A stretch of DNA of 5,096 nucleotides from contig JAKAXS010000242.1 of the NCBI GenBank assembly GCA_021816505.1, positions 1-5,096 of the forward strand, in the 5' to 3' direction. A program made the position numbers and the translations under genes. Source of the stretch: Pseudomonadota bacterium. Lineage in GTDB: Bacteria > Pseudomonadota > Alphaproteobacteria > Rhizobiales > Hyphomicrobiaceae. The notes under the pieces were generated by a model. It made no database searches, was not told the origin of the DNA, and was given only the letters and a program-made list of their open reading frames with translations. Positions 1 through 5,096 of this stretch are shown here, piece by piece (position 1 is the stretch's first letter; each line of letters opens with the position of its first letter).

Positions 1-1742
1 TCAATGTTTCGGTGAACTGTATCGACCGTCACCTCGCCAAGCGGGGCGACCAGGTGGCGATCATCTGGGAAGGCGACAGCCCGAACGAAGACGAGAAGAT
101 CACCTATCGCCAGCTGCACGAGCGTGTCTGCAAGCTCGCCAACGTGATGAAGTCGCATGGCGTCAAGCGCGGCGATCGCGTGACGATCTATCTGCCGATG
201 ATCCCCGAAGCGGCCTACGCGATGCTGGCGTGCACGCGCATCGGCGCAGCGCACTCGATCGTGTTCGGCGGCTTCTCGCCTGACAGTCTGGCGAGCCGCA
301 TCGAGGATGCGGAGAGCAAGTTCATCATCACCGCCAACGAGAGCATGCGTGGCGGCAAGGCCGTGCCCCTCAAGAAGAATGCCGACGAGGCATTGAAGAA
401 GTGCGCGAAGGGCGGCGAGAAGATGCTCGTCGTTCGCCGCACGAAGAACGACACGGCAATGACCGCCGGCCGCGACCTCTGGTATGATGAGGAAGTCGCC
501 AAGGCATCGGCCGATTGCGCGCCGGAGCCCATGGGCGCGGAAGATCCGCTGTTCATCCTCTACACGTCAGGCTCGACCGGAAAACCGAAGGGCGTCGTGC
601 ATACGACGGGCGGCTATCTGCTGTTCGCCTCGATGACGCATCAGTACGTGTTCGATTATCACGACGGCGACGTCTACTGGTGCACCGCTGACGTGGGCTG
701 GGTGACGGGCCACAGCTACATCGTCTACGGGCCGCTCGCCAATGGCGCCACGACGCTGATGTTCGAGGGCATTCCGACCTACCCAACGGCGTCGCGCTTC
801 TGGGACGTGGTCGACAAGTGGAACGTCAACATCTTCTACACCGCACCAACGGCTATTCGCTCGCTGATGGGCGCTGGCGACGATCTGGTGACGAAGTCCA
901 GCCGCAAGTCGCTGCGGTTGTTGGGGTCGGTGGGCGAGCCGATCAATCCCGAAGCGTGGGAGTGGTACCACCGCGTCGTCGGTGAGGAACGCTGCCCGAT
1001 CGTCGATACGTGGTGGCAGACGGAAACGGGCGGCATTCTCATCACGCCACTGCCTGGCGCGACGGCGTTGAAGCCCGGCTCGGCGACGCGGCCATTCTTC
1101 GGCGTGCAACCGGCGTTGGTGGACGACAAGGGCACGATCCTGGAAGGGGCGACCAACGGCAATCTCGTGATCCTCGACAGCTGGCCGGGGCAATTCCGCA
1201 CGCTGTATCAAGATCACGAGCGCTTCGTGCAGGCCTACTTCTCGACGTATCCGGGGATGTACTTCACCGGAGACGGCTGCCGCCGCGACGAGGATGGCTA
1301 CTACTGGATCACCGGCCGCGTGGACGACGTGATCAACGTGTCCGGTCACCGCATGGGCACGGCCGAAGTCGAGAGCGCGCTGGTTGCGCACCCGACAGTG
1401 TCGGAGGCCGCCGTCGTGGGCTACCCGCACGATCTCAAGGGCCAGGGCATCTATTGCTACGTGACGCTGAACGCGGGGCAGAGCGGTGACGACGGTTTGC
1501 GCAAGGAACTCGTTGCGCACGTGCGCCGCGAGATCGGGCCGATCGCCTCGCCGGACAAGATACAGTTCGCGCCGGGGCTGCCGAAGACGCGTTCGGGCAA
1601 GATCATGCGCCGCATCCTGCGCAAGATCGCCGAGGACGACTTCTCCAACCTGGGCGATACCTCTACTCTGGCAGAGCCCGCCGTCGTGGATGACCTGATC
1701 AACAATCGCCAGAACAAGAAGAGCGGCGAAGCAGCGGCTTGA
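1..1742 (+). CDS. acs: Acetyl-CoA synthetase (AMP-forming), 5' end missing
   Basis: Cytoplasmic ligase making acetyl-CoA from acetate, ATP and CoA through acetyl-AMP. The reading frame is open to the left edge (codons from position 3 read N-V-S before the GTG at 12), so that GTG is internal and the true start lies outside. Counting GTG as residue 1, the adenylate-forming motifs are in order: YTSGSTGKPKG (184-194, ATP phosphate loop), DTWWQTETGG (332-341, with W335 matching the Trp that restricts the acyl pocket to acetate), TGD with D421 (ribose binding), GRVDDVINVSGHR (hinge and C-terminal domain) and PKTRSGK (524-530). K530 matches Salmonella Acs Lys609, the catalytic lysine silenced by acetylation. 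All three landmark residues give the same offset of 79 to Salmonella numbering, so about 76 residues are missing from the window and no internal deletion is apparent. The C-terminus is of normal length. Post-translational control by a Pat/CobB-type system is inferred from the conserved lysine context only. Confidence 0.97.
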   Translation, partial: NVSVNCIDRHLAKRGDQVAIIWEGDSPNEDEKITYRQLHERVCKLANVMKSHGVKRGDRVTIYLPMIPEAAYAMLACTRIGAAHSIVFGGFSPDSLASRIEDAESKFIITANESMRGGKAVPLKKNADEALKKCAKGGEKMLVVRRTKNDTAMTAGRDLWYDEEVAKASADCAPEPMGAEDPLFILYTSGSTGKPKGVVHTTGGYLLFASMTHQYVFDYHDGDVYWCTADVGWVTGHSYIVYGPLANGATTLMFEGIPTYPTASRFWDVVDKWNVNIFYTAPTAIRSLMGAGDDLVTKSSRKSLRLLGSVGEPINPEAWEWYHRVVGEERCPIVDTWWQTETGGILITPLPGATALKPGSATRPFFGVQPALVDDKGTILEGATNGNLVILDSWPGQFRTLYQDHERFVQAYFSTYPGMYFTGDGCRRDEDGYYWITGRVDDVINVSGHRMGTAEVESALVAHPTVSEAAVVGYPHDLKGQGIYCYVTLNAGQSGDDGLRKELVAHVRREIGPIASPDKIQFAPGLPKTRSGKIMRRILRKIAEDDFSNLGDTSTLAEPAVVDDLINNRQNKKSGEAAA

Positions 1743-1774
1743 GGCGACGCCGTCCGATCGCTCACCTATGAGAG

Positions 1775-1806
1775 AAGGGGCCGACGAAAGTCAGCCCCTT
1801 TTTCTT
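1775..1806 (+). terminator. Intrinsic terminator of acs, possibly bidirectional
   Basis: A seven-pair stem AAGGGGC/GCCCCTT (1775-1781 with 1794-1800) continues after one C/A mismatch (1782/1793) into GAC/GTC closed by a GAAA tetraloop (1786-1789). The run TTTTTCTT (1799-1806) follows on the + strand. It lies 33 bases after the acs stop, a classic Rho-independent terminator. The T-run includes the pgi stop codon (complement of 1805-1807), so the two convergent genes share this element. On the minus strand the hairpin directly follows the pgi stop but has only TT then CTCTC after it, so termination of pgi there is probably weaker. Confidence 0.88.
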
Positions 1807-3169
1807 ATGCCAGCCGCTCTTTCGTGAGCTTCTTGGCAAGCTCGACAGCGGGCTGGTCGAAGGGGTCGATGCCCAGCAGACTGCCCGCAAAGATCGTCTC
1901 GAGCATGAAATGCATGAGCAGGGCGCCGATGGCGCGCTCGTTCATCTCCGGCAGGTCGAACGTGCGCACGGGACGGCCGGCTTCGCGCAGCGCGTCGACC
2001 ACGGCATGAGATTGAGCGTCCACCACGTCGCCGATGGCGCGTCCGCCCATGAAGCCGATGCCCGCCGTCTTCGCCATGTCCTTGTCGATCACCGGGCCTT
2101 CGCTCGCGGTCGCGGCACGAATGATCGTGATGTAGAGTTCGCGTGGACCGTCCATGAAGAGCTGAAGTTGGCTGTGCTGATCGAGCGGGCCAAGGCAGCC
2201 GACGGGGCTGGTGCCCTCGCCCTTCTTGCCGAGGCTCTCGGCCCACAGCTGCACGTACCAGTCGGCGAGGCGTGCGAGCCGGTCCGCGTAGGGCATCAGC
2301 ACCAGCGTCTTGACGTCCTTCTCTTTCGACAGCGCGATTGCAACGGCGGCGCCGATGCAAGGCGCGAAGTCGCGCGGCGTCTTCGCTGCCATCATCGCAT
2401 CGACGACCTCACGCGCGCCGGCGCGGATGGCGTGCGCGTCGAGGCCCCGCGCCATCGCCGGCAACAGGCCGACGTTCGTGAGACAGGAGAAGCGTCCGCC
2501 GATGCCGGTATGATGATCCAGCAGAGGAATTTTCAGTTCCTCGAACAGTGCCCGCAGGCCATTGGCCTTCTTCTTGGTTGCCGGTTCCGTGATGCCGAGG
2601 AAGAGCGACGGGATCTTGTCGCCGAGGCCCGCAGCCTTCACGGCGGTGAGCGTGGTGATGGCCTGCGCCAGCGTTTCCGAGGTGCCGCCTGATTTGGACG
2701 TGACGACGAAGCGCGTCTTGGCGAGGTCGAGCGACTTCAGTGCGCTGCCGAGCGTGTTGCCGTCGAGATTGTCATAGAAGCGCACGCGCGGCCGGCCCTT
2801 GGCGGGCTTGGGGCAGACGCCCGGAATGTTCCAGCCGCCGAACTGCGCCAGCGTCTGGCCGCCCAGGCCCGAGCCGCCGGTTCCGAAGAACACGATCGTT
2901 TCGGCGCCCACCGACAGCTTCGTCAGCGCCGCCTGCGCCTCGTCGATGTCCTTGGTGTCTTCCGCGATGCGCAGCACCGCCAGCGCGCGGCCGCGATACT
3001 TGGTCTTCATCCGCGCCAGCTCTTCGGACTGCAGACCCGTGTAGCGATCGTAGAGTCGCTCGGAGAGACCGTGCTTGCCGATCGCGTCCTTCAGGCAGCC
3101 CTCGACAGATTGCACATACGGAGCGGTCGCGACGGGAGCGGATGGTGATGCGATCGCGGAGCGGGCCAT
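1805..3169 (-). CDS. pgi: Glucose-6-phosphate isomerase (short form)
   Basis: Cytoplasmic enzyme interconverting glucose 6-phosphate and fructose 6-phosphate (glycolysis/gluconeogenesis, Entner-Doudoroff recycling). The protein has 454 residues, about 90 fewer than the E. coli type and close to the compact ~450-residue bacterial form. Two sugar-isomerase (SIS) domains are visible: GTGGSGLGG (96-104) opens the first and SKSGGTSET (158-166) is the sugar-phosphate loop. Family signature GIGGRFS (222-228) carries Arg226. Glu311 (AESLGK) fits the catalytic base and His332 (DQHS) the ring-opening histidine. Signature 2 runs 429-446 (GSLLG...FDQ...K), with Gln439 and Lys446 matching rabbit Gln511 and Lys518. 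All expected active-site residues are present. The start is supported by AGAGG seven bases upstream of ATG. The first ~18 residues are Ala/Ser/Pro-rich and look like a loose extension. It is convergent with acs and co-directional with the upstream M16 genes, but 155 bases separate it from them, so it probably has its own promoter. Confidence 0.96.
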   Translation of the reverse strand: MARSAIASPSAPVATAPYVQSVEGCLKDAIGKHGLSERLYDRYTGLQSEELARMKTKYRGRALAVLRIAEDTKDIDEAQAALTKLSVGAETIVFFGTGGSGLGGQTLAQFGGWNIPGVCPKPAKGRPRVRFYDNLDGNTLGSALKSLDLAKTRFVVTSKSGGTSETLAQAITTLTAVKAAGLGDKIPSLFLGITEPATKKKANGLRALFEELKIPLLDHHTGIGGRFSCLTNVGLLPAMARGLDAHAIRAGAREVVDAMMAAKTPRDFAPCIGAAVAIALSKEKDVKTLVLMPYADRLARLADWYVQLWAESLGKKGEGTSPVGCLGPLDQHSQLQLFMDGPRELYITIIRAATASEGPVIDKDMAKTAGIGFMGGRAIGDVVDAQSHAVVDALREAGRPVRTFDLPEMNERAIGALLMHFMLETIFAGSLLGIDPFDQPAVELAKKLTKERLA

Positions 3170-3176
3170 GGGTCAA

Positions 3177-3181
3177 CCTCT
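3177..3181 (-). promoter_or_regulatory. Ribosome binding site of pgi
   Basis: The minus strand reads AGAGG, then seven bases (TTGACCC), then ATG at 3169. This is good Shine-Dalgarno spacing and supports the chosen pgi start. Confidence 0.7.
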
Positions 3182-3208
3182 TGTGGCTAGGGTAGGCAGC
3201 GGGCTGAA

Positions 3209-3237
3209 GTTATGGAATTTCAGGATTGACGCCGCAA
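3209..3237 (-). promoter_or_regulatory. Possible weak sigma-70-like promoter for pgi
   Basis: On the minus strand TTGCGG (complement of 3232-3237; 3 of 6 to TTGACA) is followed after exactly 17 bases by CATAAC (complement of 3209-3214; 4 of 6 to TATAAT). A start of transcription near 3200 would give a leader of about 30 bases before the pgi ATG. The match is weak and partly lies in a hairpin arm, so this is a suggestion based on spacing and position only. Confidence 0.22.
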
Positions 3238-3250
3238 GTGCTGTTGCGGC
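3231..3250. other. Perfect inverted repeat upstream of pgi
   Basis: GCCGCAA (3231-3237) pairs perfectly with TTGCGGC (3244-3250) around a six-base loop. There is no T-run on either side, so it is not a clear intrinsic terminator. It lies about 60 bases upstream of the pgi start, overlapping the candidate -35 element. It may be a protein-binding palindrome, part of the 3' end of the M16 transcript, or chance in GC-rich DNA. Confidence 0.4.
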
Positions 3251-3266
3251 GGAGCGGATGCGCGAA

Positions 3267-3292
3267 GGGCCTGCCACGGTCGCGGCAGGCCC
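3267..3292 (-). terminator. Strong GC hairpin after the M16 operon, no T-run
   Basis: GGGCCTGCC (3267-3275) and GGCAGGCCC (3284-3292) form a perfect nine-pair stem with an eight-base loop, starting 32 bases past the stop of the M16 gene. On the minus strand it is followed by TTCGCG rather than a T-run. It is therefore either a non-canonical terminator or a 3' end-stabilising hairpin for the M16 transcript. Stem quality and position make a role at this gene end likely; termination itself is inferred. Confidence 0.5.
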
Positions 3293-3324
3293 ATTGCGAA
3301 CACGGGACGAGGACAACCGTTCCT

Positions 3325-4770
3325 CTACAGCGGTGCGGCGCTCGTCGCTTTGGCGCCGTCGGGCTGCTTCTGAACGGGTGGCTGAGCAACCTTCTTGGCC
3401 GGGTCCGGCTTGGGGCCGACCACGGTGACGATCAGATCCGGGTTGTCGAGAAGGCGTTTGGCGACGCGCTTGGCGTCTTCGAGGGTGATTGCTTCGAGCA
3501 GCGCGTTGCGCTGATCGACGTACTCGGGGCCGAAGCCATCCTCGAACAACGCGAGCAGCTGGCTGGCGATCTTGGCGTTGGTGTCGAAACGCAAAGCATA
3601 GGAGCCGATCAGGTACTTTTTGGCGTTGTCGAACTGGTCCTGCGTCGGGCCCTCGGTTGCCATGCGCTTCAGCTCGGTCTTGATCACGTCGAGCGACTGA
3701 TCGATCGCTTCGGCCTTGGTGGCCACGCCGCCGGTGAAGATCGATGCGTGATGGAAGGGCTGGATGAAGCTGTAGACCGAATAGGCGAGGCCGCGCTTCT
3801 CGCGCACCTCCTCCATCAGCGTCGAGGCGAAGCCGCCGCCGCCCAAGATCTGGTTGACCAGGAATGCGGCCAGGAAGTCGGGATCCTTGCGCGGCATCGC
3901 GCCAAGCCCGAACACCACGACCGCCTGCGGCACGGCCATTTCGACCAGCTGTTCCTTGCCGCCCTTGACGGGGTTGACCAGGGGCACGTCCACCAGGTTG
4001 GCCTTCTCAGGCAAGCTGCCGAATACGTCGTCCAGAAGCTTGCCGAGTTCCTCGGCGGTGATGTCGCCGACAGCCACGACCTTCAGGTTGGAGCGGGCGA
4101 AGTTGGCCTTGCGGTAGGCTTCGAGATCGTCGCGCGTGATGGCGGCGAGCGATTGCTCGCTGCCGGCAGCCGGGCGGCCATACTGGTGGCCTGCGAACGC
4201 GGTTGCGAACCAGTCCTTGAAGGCGGTCTTCTCCGGGTCGCGCGCGGCATAGGCGAGGTTTGCCTGCAACTGCGCGCGGATGCGGTCCACGGCGTCGGTG
4301 TCGAAGCGCGGCTGATTGATCGCGAGCTTCAGCATCGGGATCGTGTCGGCGCGATTGGAAGTCAGCGTCTCGAAGCTGCCGTAGAAGGCGTCGCGCGTGT
4401 CGTCGTACGACATGCGGAACGACAGCTCTTCCATCTTCTCCTGGTAGGCCGCCGCGTTCATCTCGCCGGCGCCCTCATCCATCATGGCGGTGAGGAAGTT
4501 GGCGACGCCTTCCTTGCCCGCCGGGTCTTGCGAATTGCCTCCCGAGAACGAGTAGCGCAGTGCCATCAACGGCACCGAATGCTCTTCGACGAGCCAGGCT
4601 TCGATGCCGCCGGGGCTTTTGATGGTTTGGATTTTCATGGCGTTTGCAGGCCCGGTGGTAGCAAGGGTGATGCCCGCGAGGGCCACCGCCGTCATGGCGA
4701 TGGCAGCGGATGGGGATCTAAAGGTCGTGCCGAAGCGCGCAAGCTTGCGGCACAGGTGGCGGATTGTCAT
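3325..4770 (-). CDS. Exported M16-family peptidase-like protein lacking the zinc site
   Basis: Pitrilysin/M16 protein of 481 residues, probably the non-catalytic subunit of a two-gene envelope protease. A basic N-region (1-19), a hydrophobic stretch (about 22-38) and PANA before Met45 suggest a Sec signal peptide cut near residue 44, so it acts in the periplasm. The N-terminal M16 domain follows (about 46-230). Where active members have HxxEH, it reads GVANFLTAMMDEGA (88-101): both histidines and the glutamate are replaced. The C-terminal M16 domain (about 231-450) keeps REKRGLAY, with Arg323 and Tyr330 seven apart, as in the Arg824/Tyr831 pair of insulin-degrading enzyme. The tail (453-481) is Pro/Lys/Ala-rich and probably disordered. 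The ATG at 4770 is preceded by GGAAGG at six bases. An in-frame ATG at 4953 would overlap the upstream gene by about 150 bases and bury the signal peptide, so I rejected it. The gap to the upstream M16 gene is 32 bases, which indicates one operon. The family assignment is firm; the substrate is unknown. Confidence 0.92.
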   Translation of the reverse strand: MTIRHLCRKLARFGTTFRSPSAAIAMTAVALAGITLATTGPANAMKIQTIKSPGGIEAWLVEEHSVPLMALRYSFSGGNSQDPAGKEGVANFLTAMMDEGAGEMNAAAYQEKMEELSFRMSYDDTRDAFYGSFETLTSNRADTIPMLKLAINQPRFDTDAVDRIRAQLQANLAYAARDPEKTAFKDWFATAFAGHQYGRPAAGSEQSLAAITRDDLEAYRKANFARSNLKVVAVGDITAEELGKLLDDVFGSLPEKANLVDVPLVNPVKGGKEQLVEMAVPQAVVVFGLGAMPRKDPDFLAAFLVNQILGGGGFASTLMEEVREKRGLAYSVYSFIQPFHHASIFTGGVATKAEAIDQSLDVIKTELKRMATEGPTQDQFDNAKKYLIGSYALRFDTNAKIASQLLALFEDGFGPEYVDQRNALLEAITLEDAKRVAKRLLDNPDLIVTVVGPKPDPAKKVAQPPVQKQPDGAKATSAAPL

Positions 4771-4776
4771 GTCTGC

Positions 4777-4782
4777 CCTTCC
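4777..4782 (-). promoter_or_regulatory. Ribosome binding site of the M16-like gene
   Basis: The minus strand reads GGAAGG, six bases (GCAGAC), then ATG at 4770. It lies inside the 32-base gap after the upstream stop codon. It decides the start in favour of the ATG directly before the signal peptide rather than the upstream in-frame ATG at 4953. Confidence 0.72.
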
Positions 4783-4802
4783 GATTGCTGCTGTCGCTTG
4801 GC

Positions 4803-5096
4803 TCAGGAGCGCGTCTTTGCGGGTGTCTGCTGCGCCTGCACCGCCGGCTCGACCGGCTTCAACGTGCCTGTGACCGAGCCGCGTGCGTCCAGATAGCGAG
4901 CGGCTGCTTTCTTCACGTCGTCCGCGGTCACCTTGGCGATTGCATCCGGCCACGTTTCGATCTGTTCGATCGAGCGTCCGAGCGCAAGTGACCAGCCGTA
5001 GCGGCGTGCCAGCGTGGCCTGGTTATCGCTCTCATACGTGTAGGCCGCGATGTAGCCATTCTTGGCGCGCTGCAGTTCGGCCTCCGTAGATCGGAA
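4803..5096 (-). CDS. M16-family peptidase, C-terminal 97 residues only
   Basis: The frame is open from the right edge to a TGA at 4803-4805. The visible part shows the usual end of an M16 C-terminal domain: TEAELQRAKNGYIAAYTYES (4-23), a helix pair with ARRYGWSLALGRS (30-42), WPDAIAKVTADDV (49-61), then AAARYLDARGSVTGTLKP (64-81), the last strand. A Gln/Ala/Pro-rich tail of about 16 residues follows. The part that would hold HxxEH lies outside the window, so catalytic competence cannot be seen. Because the next gene has lost that motif, I infer this one is the zinc-bearing partner of a heterodimer such as Sphingomonas Sph2681/Sph2682. It would be exported if it follows that pattern. The first three codons read here (F-R-S) coincide exactly with a nine-base match to Illumina adapter (5088-5096) and may not be genomic, so the trustworthy coding sequence ends at about 5087. 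Confidence 0.88.
   Translation of the reverse strand, partial: FRSTEAELQRAKNGYIAAYTYESDNQATLARRYGWSLALGRSIEQIETWPDAIAKVTADDVKKAAARYLDARGSVTGTLKPVEPAVQAQQTPAKTRS
5088..5096 (+). other. Probable sequencing-adapter remnant at the window end
   Basis: The final nine bases, AGATCGGAA, equal the first nine of the Illumina TruSeq read-through adapter (AGATCGGAAGAGC). The orientation is that expected for adapter at the 3' end of an insert. A nine-base match placed exactly at the end is unlikely by chance (one in 4^9). It suggests that the window is a whole contig whose right end kept untrimmed adapter. Confidence 0.7.

Noticed and set aside
12..14. GTG as the start of acs
   Set aside because: The codons before it continue the family's conserved N-V-S-x-N-C-x-D-R-H stretch and the frame is open to the edge. 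About 76 more residues are expected, so this GTG is internal.
567..1520. A 317-codon open frame on the minus strand inside acs
   Set aside because: It is fully antisense to conserved Acs motifs, has an Arg/His/Ala-rich composition typical of a shadow frame, and shows no family features.
3226..4896. A 556-codon open frame on the + strand opposite the M16-like gene
   Set aside because: It lies antisense to a well-supported M16 gene and extends into the neighbouring one. Its translation is rich in His, Arg, Val, Leu and Gly with no recognisable domain, the usual third-position shadow of a high-GC gene.
4771..4953. A 61-residue N-terminal extension of the M16-like protein, from an ATG at 4953
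   Set aside because: It overlaps about 150 bases of the upstream M16 coding sequence in another frame, has an Arg/Gly-rich shadow composition and would place the signal peptide internally. The ATG at 4770 has a good ribosome binding site.
1..5096. An undescribed system joining acs, pgi and the M16 pair
   Set aside because: The genes are in three separate transcription units: acs is convergent to the rest, and pgi is 155 bases from the M16 genes with hairpins in between. All are common housekeeping or envelope families, and nothing in the sequence links their functions.

Overview
The window is an ordinary chromosomal, high-GC stretch that looks alphaproteobacterial. This rests on the protein style, on a short (454-residue) glucose-6-phosphate isomerase, and on a tandem pair of periplasmic M16 peptidase-like genes. 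Hyphomicrobiales is my tentative guess at order level and is not proven by the sequence. There are four protein genes, two of them cut by the window ends. I saw no RNA genes, mobile elements, CRISPR arrays or repeats of note.

Layout. Positions 1-1742 (+) hold the C-terminal ~88% of an AMP-forming acetyl-CoA synthetase (acs). A strong hairpin with a T-run (1775-1806) ends it, and this hairpin reaches into the stop codon of the convergent gene. Positions 1805-3169 (-) are a complete glucose-6-phosphate isomerase (pgi). Positions 3170-3324 are non-coding, with two perfect-stem hairpins and a weak possible pgi promoter. Positions 3325-4770 (-) encode an exported M16-family protein that has lost the zinc site but keeps the Arg/Tyr pair, so it is probably the non-catalytic half of a two-subunit protease. 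Positions 4803-5096 (-) are the C-terminal end of a second M16 protein, 32 bases upstream in the same operon and probably the zinc-bearing partner.

Function. Acs and Pgi are cytoplasmic central-carbon enzymes: acetate activation, and the glucose-6-P/fructose-6-P interconversion. The M16 pair is envelope proteolysis. Beyond being neighbours, the three units show no sign of a shared pathway.

I found no convincing undescribed system. The most useful observation is technical: the last nine bases equal the start of the common Illumina adapter, so the right edge is probably a contig end with untrimmed adapter. The most interesting biological point is the degenerate zinc site of the M16 protein.
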